Shown in pieces: positions 35,115 through 46,751 of a stretch of DNA of 64,000 nt. The notes under the pieces are model-generated. The model had not been told where the DNA came from, made no database searches, and saw nothing but the letters and a program-made list of their open reading frames with translations. This DNA is from Chaenocephalus aceratus (Eukaryota; Chordata; Actinopteri; Perciformes; Channichthyidae), in assembly GCA_023974075.1 (NCBI GenBank), contig CM043790.1, positions 3,094,523 through 3,158,522 on the forward strand. Reading direction: 5' to 3'. Every line of letters begins with the position of its first letter. The stretch's first letter is position 1. Both the position numbers and the translations under genes were made by a program.

Positions 35115-36601
35115 TGGACCCGTTCATGTCCAGTTTTGGATAGTCTGCCGTAGTTTCATTCCATTTCATAGAGCTGTGTGACGCTTGGCGTAACCTTGGC
35201 ACACTGCCACTCCAACGTCCAATCACAGAGCTTGAAGATTAATCACGGGGTTTGTCAAGCAAAGGGACTGTAGTCCCAAACGATAGCTGAGGATTATGGG
35301 TAGTGTAGTGTCTTCGGCCATAAACTCCGAAAAACTATTTGTTTTGAATGGAAGGGGGAAAACACAAAAGCATTGTAGACAATTTAAACCAATAAATGTT
35401 GTGAATCAACAAGGATAAACTGATGTTTTTAGTTGATGAGTACTGCAGATTACTATGCAAACTTTGAGACCGGAAATACTGTCTTCACCCCAAGCTGTTG
35501 CCTGGCAACGCAATTCTGTTGATAGTTCATATCGCATTAACACTAGGGATGCACGATATTGTTTTTTTGAAACCGATACCGATAACTTCCTGCTTCTCAA
35601 GACCGATACCGATACCGATAACCGATAATAATATAATATATATATATATTAAATGTACCTGTAGTTTTTGCACACCTGGTGGTAAAAAAAAGACTAGTAG
35701 TGAGCAAATGACATGAGCATTACTACTATGAACAAAACAAAGCCAAGAACAGTTTTGACTCTTCAAAGTGACCATATTTATTTTCCCAAATAAATATAAT
35801 TGAGTCAATCAGTCAATGTCAATGTCAATGTGTTTCCCTGAACAATGAGTGAACAATGAGTGGTCCATATTAAGAAAAGGAAACAACTATTACCTGGCAT
35901 TATAAGTCCCGGTGCCTTTGCAGCTGGCTTTGGATTCGCCGCTAGTTTATCAGCGCAGGCGTCTTCGTACGCTTTTAACACACCATCGTAGCCATGGCGA
36001 TGTTTCAGGTGACTGATCAGGTTGGAAGTATTATAGCTCGTTGCCTTTTTCCCTCCTCGTGGAACTTCTGCATTGCATTTGTTAATACAAATAGCAAGCG
36101 AACTATCTAACTCTGAAACTTTGAAATAGTCCCATACTACCGACCAGAGTTGGGTGTAACGCGTTACTGTAATAATATTACTTTGTCGGTAACGGAGTAG
36201 TGTAACGCGTTACTTTTATAATTCAGTAATCACACTACAGTTACTAACATTGCCCCGACACGCGTTACTTCGTTACTTTCTAAAATCAGTCATAATCAAA
36301 CCTCAACAAACACCTGCAAAGAACACTTGCTAAGGTGAAGCTAACGCACATAGCTGTTTATGTATTTCACACACGTAGTCTGTTCTTCTTCTCTGTCTTC
36401 CGGTTGTTGCCTGTTTTGAATGACGAATACACACTACCGCCGCCTGCTGGTAAGGAGAGTTATTGCCACTCACGCATGCGCAGTTCGTACGTGCTCGGCT
36501 GAAGTATTTGCGGTGTCTGGTTCCAGTGCAACACATGGCCAACACGCAGGAGAACACGCCGACGCAACAGCGTGAGCAGAGATAGACTGCGCAACATATA
36601 C

Positions 36602-36731
36602 AGATAGCAGGAGACAGAGGACAGCCACGGTCAGATAGCAGGAGACAGAGGACAGCCATGGTCAGATAGCAGGAGACAGAGGACAGCCACGGTCAGATAG
36701 CAGGAGACAGAGGACAGCCACGGTCAGATAG
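36602..36731 (+). repeat. 31-bp tandem repeat, 4.2 copies
   Basis: AGATAGCAGGAGACAGAGGA followed by CAGCCACGGTC, repeated four times with one C-to-T change (CCATGG in copy 2). It lies inside the nested hAT. Confidence 0.95.
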
Positions 36732-36848
36732 GAAAACATTCAGGATCTGGATCAGTCTTATGCGACAATGGAAACTGAACTAAAGAGAACATTTGAAACT
36801 TTAGCAGTCGGCGTGATCTGCCTGCAGGGAGGGGCGGGCCGGCCCTGC

Positions 36849-36884
36849 GAGTAAAGTAACGAGTAAAGTAACGAGTAAAGTAAC
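36849..36884 (+). repeat. 12-bp tandem repeat, 3 copies
   Basis: GAGTAAAGTAAC three times, part of the hAT sub-terminal region. Confidence 0.9.
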
Positions 36885-38004
36885 GAATTACTTTATGTAG
36901 AGAGTAACGAAGTAGTGTAATATATTACTTTTTTTTAAAGTAATATGTAATATGTAATATATTACTTTTTTTTAGTAACGACCCCATCTCTGCTACCGAC
37001 GACATGTTTGTTTACTGTCCTGGCTTCACGGCCGCACGCCATTTACGTCACAGCCAGGCATGAGTTAGGGAGCGCTGGATTTGTGAAAAACTCCCCTCTT
37101 CCTAAACCACTAATACCACAGTAGGCCTACTGGCAAAACGGGAGGAGCCGAGTGAAAAACAAGCGCCCCTCATCCCAATCCACCCACACCGCAGTATTTT
37201 TTTCTTTTGTTGTACCCAAAATATATATTGTATATTATCGGGGCTATTAATACTTTTATCGGGTTTATCGGGATGACGTCATAATTCCTAATATCGGACC
37301 GATAATTATCATGCACCACTAATTAACACCATATCCCAATGTGCATTGCGGCTAAAACAGCCAATCACCGAGCTTCAACCATAGCTGAGGATCTTGGGTA
37401 ATCAGTTCAGTGGCTGTGTATCACCTACGTCTGTTTCCGGTGACTTTATTTTGAAATTCAGTTCCTGACGGACGCCAAAAAGCCTGATATTATAGAATTA
37501 AACCAATAAATAAAAACAAGGATAATTGTGTGTTATTGTTGAGTAAATAACAGTGTGTTATTTAGAAAATAATAACAAATTAGAACGAAAAAAAGATTTT
37601 AAAAAATACAGATTTCAGTATTCTGAGGCTCTGAGCCCCATTTCTTTTCCTCACAGACGGCAAAAAAAGTCCAACATTATACGATTTAAAATAAAAACAA
37701 TAATTGTGGCTTGATATTGAGTAAGAACATGTTTTTATGAACCCCACAGCTTCCGGTCTTCCAAGACCCGAACGGACAAAAAGACGTGGTGCAAGCACGA
37801 AACATACTACCAATAGAAATACATTGCTTTTAAAATCGTTCTGTGTGACACGAAAAAAAGGGGAAAATCGTGTTGGTGAACACGAATCAATAGATTAGAT
37901 GTCGTGACTATAACACTCCGTGAGAGATGCCGTGAGACTGGCTTGGTGAGCATGTCAGCTACAGAAACAATTAGCCGTACAGCGCCACTGAGCTGCTAGC
38001 ATGA

Positions 38005-39167
38005 CTATAGACCAGGGGTGGGGAACCTCCGGCCCCCGGGCCGTATACGGCCCGCGAGACAATTTGGTATGGCCCTCGAGGTAATTTATAAACACGATAA
38101 ACACAAGCAAAAAAGAAACAAAATTGAGAAATCTAGACCGCAAACAAATTAAACAAGTGAGTGCCTGTTTTTCCTAGCCAAGGTCAGGGTCCTTGAACAC
38201 AACACGAGCCTAACGTGTCATCACGTGGTATATGTCTCGTCTGACAGGGGTGCAGTTCTGACGGAGAGCACCAGAACGTCACTCCGGCACTTCCAGAAAT
38301 TGCAGTACCCATAAGCAGCGCCATATAGATCTATGCTCCGGGCCGGGACTTCACAAATGTCAGTACCCATAAGGAGCCGTACACATGCCGCAGTTTCTGC
38401 GTGGCTGTGTCTTTAGTTGTAAGCCCAGTGGCGATCTGTTCATCTGTCATACTGATCATACTGTCAATAGCTTTGTTGTTATTAGCATCTGGTTAGCTAG
38501 CTATGCTAACGAATATAAGAAGCTTTTTCTACAACCAGTGAGGTAGAGGCACATATTTATATGATCATTATAGTTATAACAAAATAAGAGAATAAAGTAA
38601 ACAGGTATAAAATACTATATGACAGTAAAAAAAGTTGTTATTAATAAACAAGAATACAGTTTGAAAGGGGGGTGATTTTTAAAATATCCATAAAGAAAAA
38701 TAAATCTGCTTACAGTTCTGTTTCATATGGGTGTTGAGAGATGTTTCCATAGATCTCCTAATATTGCTCTCAAAGTGCACCAGATTGATGCTTTTAACTT
38801 CAACATTTAAAAAAAAATCTTCCTGGGGGAGCATGCCCCCCCCCCCCCCCCCTAGAGGAGGTGTGTCCCCCCCACTTAAATCATGTCCACATGGATAGGA
38901 AACTAAATACTTTTGCACACATCTTGGGTCCATATCTTTCTGTTTTGGTGGTCACAACCATGCACGTGCATTCATGCGCGAGTCATGGTAAAATATCTGG
39001 ATTAAGAGGTTGTCTTTTCTTTGCACAGCATGAAAGAAAGGCCAAATGAATCTGTGATTTTAGTATTTTTAAGCAGAGGTCAATAACTTGTATACGGCTC
39101 TCCGAGGATATTGTACAAATTTAAATGGCCCTTGAGAGGAAAAAGGTTCCCCACCCCTGCTATAGAC
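38005..39167. mobile_element. hAT element (1,147 bp), TSD CTATAGAC
   Basis: CTATAGAC at 38,005-38,012 and 39,160-39,167; 15-bp perfect inverted ends CAGGGGTGGGGAACC. Internal segment 38,650-38,880 (GCTCTCAAAGTGCACCAGAT..., GGGGGAGCATGCCCCC) is shared with the right end of the 6-kb hAT (11,110-11,200) and with 52,540-52,740. Contains a 17-C run. No transposase ORF. Confidence 0.9.
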
Positions 39168-40750
39168 TTTCACTGTGTCTAAATTCAGATACGTCCTGTT
39201 GATGTTGTTGATACTTCTTAGAACATGCATGTGTGTATGTACAAGGAATACACAATGCATAGGCTGCTTTATTCAGGACCACAGCATGTAAAGTGAACAT
39301 GTTGTACATTGCATGTCGACTTCCAACTGAATGCCTAAAACCTTAACACGTCACCAGGTGGCGCACTAGCAGTGTCCTGCGAAGGACACACTTTAAATCA
39401 TATGAGAATGATCTACATGTCCCTTGGAACACATCCATATCCTGCACTATAAACACTAAAGCTGTGTTTGAATTGTAACCATAGTGTTTCAAATTGCACA
39501 GCTGCTGTAGTGTGCCATGACTTAAAGTGATGATTGCCGCCGTTAGCTAGCTAGATCAACATCATTGTTCACTGTGAATCATTACAGACTGCGGATTTAA
39601 CCCTATAAAATTAACAGTGTGTTTTGAACACTGATTAACCCACATTTACAGTACAGTAACCACAATTCCGGCTAGTTGCATGACTTTCGTAAATTCGCCT
39701 GGATTGCAATTCCTGAAGGTGAGAAGTGTCCAGCGTTTCACACTCAACTTTTTTAAGTTATGAGTTCACAATCAGCAACACGTTGTGCACTGGGTTTGGC
39801 CATACTTCACATTGGGACACACGGGAAATAAGCGATTCAAGACACAGCATTTCAGTCTTTTTACAAGCCCTAAATCAATCTAATGTAGTTAACTTCACTG
39901 AGATTGTGTGCCTCTTGAATTTGCATTACCTTTGATTGCAATGATCCCTGTTCAGAGAGGTACAATTGTAAAATAAAGCAGATTTCAGATAGCTTCTTTC
40001 GGAAAATCAAAGTAAACACATCCTTACTCTCAGCTTGTCAAATATGTCGGCTTGGTAACCTTGATAGCAGAAGTCTTACCCATCATCTAACATCTTATTT
40101 TTCTTCCACATGACCTTCTGTCTTGCAGCTGTTGGTGTGTTTGAACTAAGTGGATGTGATTCCTGGTGGAGCTTCCTCCAGACAAGCGGAGTGGAGATGT
40201 TAATGCTGACTGACGTGTCCCCAAATGCACTACACACATCACCATCATCCATCTGTTGCTGTGTGTGCACACACACTCAAACTGACCAGTACACTTGCTG
40301 ACATGCAACACCTTTACGCGATACAGAGGTGGTGTTTTCATCACACAGCCAAATGTAACTACCAGTTAGTAACTTAGCTCTCTCCACCATTTTAAGTGAA
40401 AGTTTGAATCCTTTATAGCTGCTTAATGACTAGAGGAGTCTTCTGAGGCTGAGAAGCTACGCAGAACAGATGAGGAAAAAAGGTGTCTTCCAATTTCCTT
40501 TTTTTTGTGATTTCCTACCCATTGAGGGTTAAAAAATTTAGACTTTTTTTATTTTATTTTAAAATGTTCCAGTATGTCCACTGTAGAGGACGTCGGGACC
40601 ATATTAGTTTGAAAAGACAGCCAAAATTAACAGATGGACTATGTAACGTATTATGGTTATCGAGTGATATCAATACATTCACCTTTATTTAAAACATAAA
40701 TAAGTAATTGATCTGAACATTGCTGTTTATTTGGTCACCAAAAAACGAGT
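39168..40750. other. Anonymous non-coding stretch
   Basis: No repeat ends. A CTTGCAG acceptor-like site at 40,126-40,132 is followed by a 170-bp open frame but no donor or recognisable protein; not called. Confidence 0.4.
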
Positions 40751-40879
40751 TTAGTTTTTGGTGAATCTTTCCAGATCTTCAAAGACTTTGTAGTCGACGT
40801 AGTGGGAAAGTACCTCATTGACTCCAGTCGGCACGGGCTGTAGGGTCATCTTGACTAGTTGTATGGATGTGGTCTCCAT
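40751..40879 (-). CDS. Candidate small ORF or host exon, 42 codons
   Basis: On the minus strand a CTGTGAGCAG acceptor precedes an ATG and 42 sense codons starting METTSIQLVKMTLQPVPTG and ending EDLERFTKN-stop. A GAG|GTACTT donor lies after codon 22. Composition is balanced and the segment overlaps no repeat seen here, so it could be a host exon; I do not recognise the protein. Coincidence is possible at this length. Confidence 0.3.
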   Translation of the reverse strand: METTSIQLVKMTLQPVPTGVNEVLSHYVDYKVFEDLERFTKN

Positions 40880-42057
40880 TTGACCTGCTCACAGAAACAA
40901 AGCTTTCCTGAGGCAACTCTCATCTGTCATGGCTCCACTTAAAATAAAAACAACAATAAGACATACGTGCTACTCTTGGCCCACAGGGGGCCATGTCTTT
41001 CCAGCTCGTCCCTATCTGTCTCTCTGTCTGTATCTGTGCGCTCATGGAGCCTCCTGCATCTCCCCCCCCCCTTCTTCTTGACCCTCTTCTATCCCAGGTG
41101 TGAAATCCTCATCTCTCTCATCATCTGAGAGCTCAACATCTTAATCTCCCTGAACTTTCTGGTACAGAACATGTCTGCTTCAGTTCCGTCTCCTGCAACG
41201 ATATTGAGTCGTTAAGTCCTGACGTCCACGAGAATGGACATTTATAAAAGGGCTGTTATTTGAAAACTTGAATTATTTAATTGCTTTCAGAACTAATTAT
41301 ATAGTTCCTCACATGTTAATAAACAAGAACATATAAGATTTCCATGGTAAAAATTACAATTATTCAACAATATTCGACTTCTCCTCCTGCTTCTATAACA
41401 TTTCGTTTTTGGTATGTCAGCCATTTTGGATGAAAAGAAAGAGGAACTTCCCAGCATGCAATTTTAACCAATGACATCACTGGAAAGACCAGGATGTCCT
41501 CTGTACAGCACATCAGGGACTGATAGAGTAGCTCAAAAGAGTAAAAGGAGATGCATGTTAACAAAATGTCCACTACAGTGGACATTTTCAATGGGCTGGG
41601 TCCCAGGAGGATATATCAATGTCGGAGTGGAGGATTACATATTAAACATCAGCTGTCAGCTCCAGACTGCGCTGCACTGTCTCTGGTGGCATAAAAAGCT
41701 TCCTTGTCAGCGCTGTCAGATGAAAGCTTTGTGTCTCTAAAAAGTCTTACACACAGCATCCACAAAGTCAGCTTTAAAGACATTAAGAAAATACGCCTAA
41801 TTGTTTTAATGGAGGCTGTGTATTTTTACATTTGTGTTCATATCACAAAGCTAGCTGATTGACGTAAAAGTAGTCAGAAAATAATGAGGACACAGGGAGT
41901 GTCCACTCACACAGTGCTGTGGTAGACTATATGTTCAGGTATAACAACCTGCACACTAAGAATGATTTAATGCATAGCTTAACTTGATCGTGCTTTCATG
42001 TATAACCAATATGTTCCCAGCTCTAAAGCAGTGTGATAGTTGGACGCAGAGCTGGCA
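40880..42057. other. Anonymous non-coding stretch
   Basis: Short unsupported ORFs only (for example 41,471-41,740). Confidence 0.45.
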
Positions 42058-42150
42058 GTGCCCCAGGTGTGAGTTAGCAGGTGTGATTAAAGTGAAGCCC
42101 ACCACCCGGCTTGTTCATTCCACCATATTGGAACTAAACCAAAAGACCGG
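42058..42150 (+). repeat. Left copy of an inverted pair
   Basis: From GGTGTGAGTTAGCAGGTGTG to AAAAGACCGGTGGAAC the sequence is nearly identical, inverted, to 46,075-46,167. Family unknown. Confidence 0.85.
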
Positions 42151-42734
42151 TGGAACCTTTTTTAATCATCACCTAGCATCACACAAGGATGTGTGCAGAT
42201 GGGACTTTCATCAACATTCGTGGACAGTTGGATGAAGTTTGATTAAACAACTTTTAATAATGCTAAAAAGTTGTGTAATCCCGTTTTAAGGCAAAAATAA
42301 AAACGTACATTTACAGTTGCCTCTAATGTAGCTGTTATCTACACCATTGTCTCACCACATGACATGAGAACTACCCAATTCATGTGGTTGTAGATCATGC
42401 TTGATTATCTGATAAATGTAGATGGATACATCTAATTGGGTGAATTCCCGAAGAACAAGTCCTTTGTTTGGATTGGAATGCATGGTTCCAATTAGACAAA
42501 CATTTCTATATTTTAGACATTACTGTTCTCGAAGCAACAGCAACCTGATTTCCTTTCAAATTCATAGCAGATCATCTGAAAAGCAGGACGTAAATTAGAC
42601 GTGGGTTAAATTCATGTAGCCTTTGTTAGGAAGCGTTGGAAGTGCATGGAGCGATGATTTTTGTGGAACAGAAGATTTAAGAGATGTTTAAGACAAATGC
42701 TTCGTGTATGTAGTCATGTGAGTTATCTGTTACT
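42151..42734. other. Anonymous AT-rich stretch
   Basis: No gene or repeat recognised. Confidence 0.4.
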
Positions 42735-43110
42735 AGGGCTGTCCCCGAATATTCGAATATTCGTTCGTTGGAGTACTATTCAGGTTTCAATTTCGTTATT
42801 CGGATATTCGTTTTGTTTGTTTTGTCTTCAAATTGAATTTATTGAAATCTCCAATATCAACGTAAGAGCTTGTTCGGGGGGTGCTAACACTTAACCACAA
42901 ACGTTATCGTTTACTTTCTCCGTCTTTATATGTAGATATTACTTTTCTCCGTTAATCTCCGTCACGTTGTTTCCAAAGCAACAACAACTTCCTGTCGACT
43001 GCGCTACCTCTCCTTCAAAATAAAAGCATGTCTATAAATAGGAAGCCAAGCCGAATTACACTTAAGACATATACAACTGCAACGAAAGTAACAAATGTGA
43101 TATCCTTTTC
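42735..43110 (+). mobile_element. Left-end fragment of a hAT element
   Basis: TAGGGCTGTCCCCGAATATT, followed by CGAATATTCGTTCG, is a typical hAT-like end. No matching right end is found within a few kilobases, so this is a fragment or its right end is diverged. Confidence 0.5.
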
Positions 43111-43584
43111 AATTTCAAAGAACACCAATTGGGTTAATAACTATAAAACAACAATACTGTAGAATAACAAAATTAATGCTGTGAATACACCAAAATACAT
43201 GTGTTGAAGTGGTTCGCTGCTGATTACTTGGACCTCACAGTACAGTAAACAGTAACGTTTACAAAGTTGGCTGATGCTCCTTCTGAAGCTCATGCTCCAT
43301 CTGAAGTTGTCATGTGCTGTGAGCTCCGAGCTACAGCTAGTAAGATTTATGCACATAGACTGTATGTTTCCGCAGAAGCTTGATGGCTCTGCATTAGCAT
43401 CATGTTAGCTAACGGAAAAAGTATTTAGTAAATCCACTTATTGTGGTGACTATGATTTAGATGGCGATTGTTGTTCAAAATGTTGTTTATGCATTTCATA
43501 TTTTCATTCTAAATTGAACCTGCATTTTAACTGTGTCAAGGTAGCATAATAGCCCTGCTTCGTTAAATTGTTTTGCTGTAGCCA
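43111..43584. other. Anonymous non-coding stretch
   Basis: Contains no supported ORF; may be remnant interior of the preceding hAT fragment. Confidence 0.35.
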
Positions 43585-45041
43585 GGTAAAGGCAGGGTGC
43601 GAACTGGAGGGGAGCAGGGGGAGCTATAGCTCCCCTAGTGGTGACATGAGCTCCCCTGGGAACATGGTTTGTGAAATTTGGGGGGAGCTCTCTAAAATAC
43701 TGATATGATCATCATATGCTATGATGACCAAATAAATTCCATTTTGGGCATGTTTTTTTTTTCAAAGGTGTAAAATAAGTGAAATAAAATTATATTTAGA
43801 GTTTATGATTCATGAAAAAAGTGTCGCCTGCTTGCACGCTGCCCGCAGCTCCACCCACTACCCACTCACTCACAAGCTCGTTTAGTTAGCACTGCATTTT
43901 TACCAGGCATTGTTGCTGCTGCTGACATGTCGAAAAGAAAAAAACAACTTACCTTGGGCAATTTCTTTAAAAAGACGGCCAAACAACCTGATCAAGAAGA
44001 CCAACCGAATGTAGCTGGTGGTAGCACATCGTACGTTGTGACTGCTGCTACAACAGAACCGAGAGAGGAGGGAGCTAACGTCAGTGCTAGTGCTAACTTG
44101 ACAGCTAACGTTAACTTGGGGGCTGGCCTACTTATGAGAGAAGGGCTATGTGCATCATTGTGTTGTGAGTGTGGCGTCTCTCCAGGCAGTGAGAGGGTTG
44201 TGTTTATTTTATTTATTGTGCCCCCCTCAGAAAATAACTGGCCCCCCAGTGGCCCCCCCAGTCAAATTGGTCTAGAACTGCCACTGGGCTATATTATGAT
44301 ATTATATGATCGATGATCTGATTGAATGTGATATGAATGATAAGTGCGACACGTCGGTGTCTTCTCTGCATACAGCAGTTTAAACTGTATTTCCTTTATC
44401 CTGTAATATGACTTGATAGATTTAAACTCCGCACACTGAGCTCTGATTGGTCAGTAGGCGGTGCTTTCACTGAGTTGTTCTCTTTTCTATAGACGCCGGA
44501 GGCGGGCAGCGTCAGGTCAAAAAAAGTGATTTAGCCTTCCCAAACCTGAGCCTCACGCGCCGCCTATGGTTGTGTTGTGCTCTAGCTGTATTATTAATAT
44601 TAATATTGTTCATGGTTGGTGCCGCTGGCTGCTCTTATCGCGTGTGTTCGGCTCTGTGTAGGCTACAGCCATAATAGGCTATAGCCCATGTGAAACAATG
44701 TAGCCTGTTTTTGAGTCATTTTAAGTTGATTTAAGTAAACAGTCAAACGTTACATTGGTGGTCCGTGGATTATTTATTATCAAGTTGGTTGAAGTTTGCG
44801 TAGCCCATACATGCTCGGGAAATCTGTTGACATGAACATGATCCATCGGGACGTTTCATGTAAATGTAGACCTGTGGCACCACCCCGTGTGCAACAGATT
44901 TACTCTTTATAATAGGCCTATGTCTGTGCTGTTGCTATTAATGCATGGTTCAGCATTTACCCCCCCCCCCCCCCCCCGCAAAAAATAAATAAATCCCGGC
45001 TCCCCCGGAGACCGCGGTATAGTTCTCACACTGGGTAAAGG
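43585..45041. mobile_element. hAT element (1,441 bp), TSD GGTAAAGG
   Basis: GGTAAAGG at 43,585-43,592 and 45,034-45,041; ends CAGGGTGCGAACTGG and, in reverse complement, CAGTGTGAGAACTATACC. It contains the start of a transposase ORF, a fragment of another hAT end (GAACTGCCACTG, to 44,286) and a run of C at about 44,961-44,977. Confidence 0.88.
43927..44316 (+). pseudogene. hAT transposase 5' exon remnant
   Basis: The ORF opens MSKRKKQLTLGNFFKKTAKQ. A basic MSKRK start followed by a (L/I)xxFF box is characteristic of hAT transposases with DUF4371/TTF-type fingers (ZMYM-like family). After about 75 residues the frame runs into repeat-derived sequence (PPSENNWPPSG) and stops, so only the N-terminal tail survives; the zinc finger and catalytic RNase H fold are missing. 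It lies between intact hAT ends, so this element is an internally deleted copy. Confidence 0.65.
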
Positions 45042-46074
45042 TAATATTTATTGTTTGCTGGGTCAAAATTAATAAACACCTGCTTTAAACACCCAGCCGT
45101 ATCGATGCATAGAATTGGGGTTTTAAAATAATAACGTATTTTGCTGTGTTTACAGCAAGTGTGATAGTTGTTCAAAGACTAGCATTCCTTATTCTGAGCC
45201 TCACCCATCGCCAACGTGATCATGCATCCCTGATCATTTATGTTGTGCTGAGGTGTTCAGACATTAACCTCTCATACCTTCATGGTTAAGCCACCAGCCA
45301 AACCCTTCATCTCTCCCTATCAAGCAGCATTCACACACTGACTTATATTTATTTGGCTCAAGCTGAATGGCACAGTTGGACCGCCACCAGCCGCAAATGG
45401 AAAATGAATTCTAATATCCATTCTAGAGAGTGTGTTTCTACAGTCTGGGTGGAGGCCAGCAGGGCAGATGGGCAGACAGTGTGTGGCCCCCAGCAGAACA
45501 CTGAGCGGAGATGGACTCCTTCCTGAAACGGAGAACCAGATGACGAGGAGCAAAGCTCAGTGGAGCCTGCTGAGGGAATGAAGGTTCCTGAGAGAACCAC
45601 ACTTCCTTCAGAGACACATGGCTTTATTACAGTGTCCACTGAAAACAGGTCCTCACCTAGAACTCAACAGAGGCGTCTTTATTAAATCTCTGCCTGAGAC
45701 TGAATTGCAAAGCCAAATCATGTAGAGGGACAAAGATTATTATTCTTAAGAGAGAAGATTTTAGAAAAGATCTTGATGAACTGATGAATCAAACAATTTA
45801 CAGGGTCAGTTTACAACATTGCTATGAGACATACTGTTCATTTTCATTCATAGTGGTATCAACAGTAGTTATCAACTGTACCTCTCGTTTTATGTCTTGA
45901 GAATAATTGTCTTCATTTTGTTTATTTTCTTCATTTTTGTGGTAGTTTTGCTTTATTAGTATAAGATGCGACAGGAACCTATGCTGTTGTTGTTGTCTAT
46001 CAATGCTAATGCAAAATGGAGGAAACTGACAAAACACGTGATGATTCAAAAAGGTGAAAATGGCCATCTGAGTT
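45042..46074. other. Anonymous non-coding stretch
   Basis: Weak ORFs at 45,320-45,639 on the minus strand have no domain. No repeat ends recognised. Confidence 0.4.
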
Positions 46075-46167
46075 CCACCGGTCTTTTGGTTTAGTTCCAA
46101 TATGGTGGAATGAACAAGCCGAGTGGTGGGCTTCACTTTAATCACACCTGCTAACTCACACCCGAGG
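46075..46167 (-). repeat. Right copy of an inverted pair
   Basis: Reverse complement of 42,058-42,150 with only a few substitutions; the pair is about 4 kb apart. Confidence 0.85.
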
Positions 46168-46455
46168 CACTGAGTGTGATTTACATCTCATTACATCATC
46201 AGATTAAATGTGCTGTGTTTGTTGCTGCCTCAGACACTGAGGGGAATTTCAGGAGGTGATACGGAGATACAGCATGTTTTATTTTTAGCATGAATTTAGA
46301 TCCTTGCCAGGCTAATATTCTTTTCTAATGTAAGTCAACTCAACTCACAGACAACCCGTCTGAGGGCAAATGGCAAAGTCACGTCTCCTCACATTATGTG
46401 AAATGGTTGCCACTGGTGTGCCCATGGATGTATACAGAGAACTGAATACAGTGTT

Positions 46456-46751
46456 ATGTACACACGGTTCCGTCGCGTTGAAACTTGCCGGTGGGCGTGT
46501 CTGGTGCATTAATCTCCCGCCCCGGACACACAAATAGCGCGTTTGATTGGCTAGCGCTTATACTGGCATATTATTTGATTGGCTGGCGCTTCCGTCGACG
46601 TTTGAAGTTGAACTTTTCTCAACTTTCACCGCGAGCAACGGGGGCAAAGTGAAGCAACGGGACCACAATTCAGTTCAACAAAGCGTGACGTCACCCCATT
46701 CAAAGTGAATGGGAAGCGTTGAAGCACGTGACGGAACCGTGTGTACGAGGC
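46456..46751. mobile_element. Harbinger-type MITE (about 300 bp)
   Basis: Ends GTACACACGGTTCCGTCGCG and, in reverse complement, GTACACACGGTTCCGTCACG. The interior matches 10,266-10,595 (TTGATTGGCTAGCGCTTATA, GACGTCACCCCATTCAAAG). The exact border and duplication are unclear. Confidence 0.7.

Larger units (their letters stand above)
36137..37000. mobile_element. Nested hAT MITE (848 bp), TSD CTACCGAC
   Basis: CTACCGAC at 36,137-36,144 and 36,993-37,000. Ends CAGAGTTGGGTGTAACGCG and CAGAGATGGGGTCGTTAC. Sub-terminal TAACG/CGTTAC words match the larger element at 55,311-57,250, so both belong to one family. Confidence 0.88.
35894..37005 (-). pseudogene. hAT transposase N-terminal exon with BED zinc finger, interrupted
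   Basis: On the minus strand an ATG at 37,005 opens MSSVVWDYF, the usual start of a BED finger. A nested hAT (36,145-36,992) splits the frame just after this start. It resumes with FKVSEL, an ICINKC cysteine pair, VPRGGKKATSYNTSNLISHL, KHRH and a charged tail, then a GTAATA donor at 35,893. Cys pair plus TSNL-x-x-HL-x-x-RH is the BED signature of ZBED/hAT transposases. The rest of the transposase is absent. Confidence 0.75.
35536..37329. mobile_element. hAT element (1,778 bp), TSD ATTAACAC
   Basis: The 8-bp duplication ATTAACAC is at 35,536-35,543 and 37,322-37,329. Ends are TAGGGATGCACGATA and TAGTGGTGCATGATA. The paralogous empty site in copy 1 (near 2,508, GGTGTTTATGCGATATG) differs at one base of the target. 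It carries a BED-finger exon on the minus strand and itself hosts a second hAT. Confidence 0.9.
35115..37945 (-). mobile_element. Family A copy (subtype 1), interrupted by nested hATs
   Basis: On the minus strand it matches copy 1 (1,895-2,890) from CCAGTCTCACGGCATCTC (37,945) through TTGGAAGACCGGAAGCTGTG to the ATGAAACTACGGCAGACTATCC region (about 35,140). It is split between 35,543 and 37,322 by a hAT; removing that leaves about 1,045 bp, the length of copy 1. Confidence 0.7.

Noticed and set aside
43536..43560. Right end for the hAT fragment starting at 42,735 (ATAGCCCTG)
   Set aside because: Does not extend as an inverted match and lacks a duplication of TCTGTTAC.
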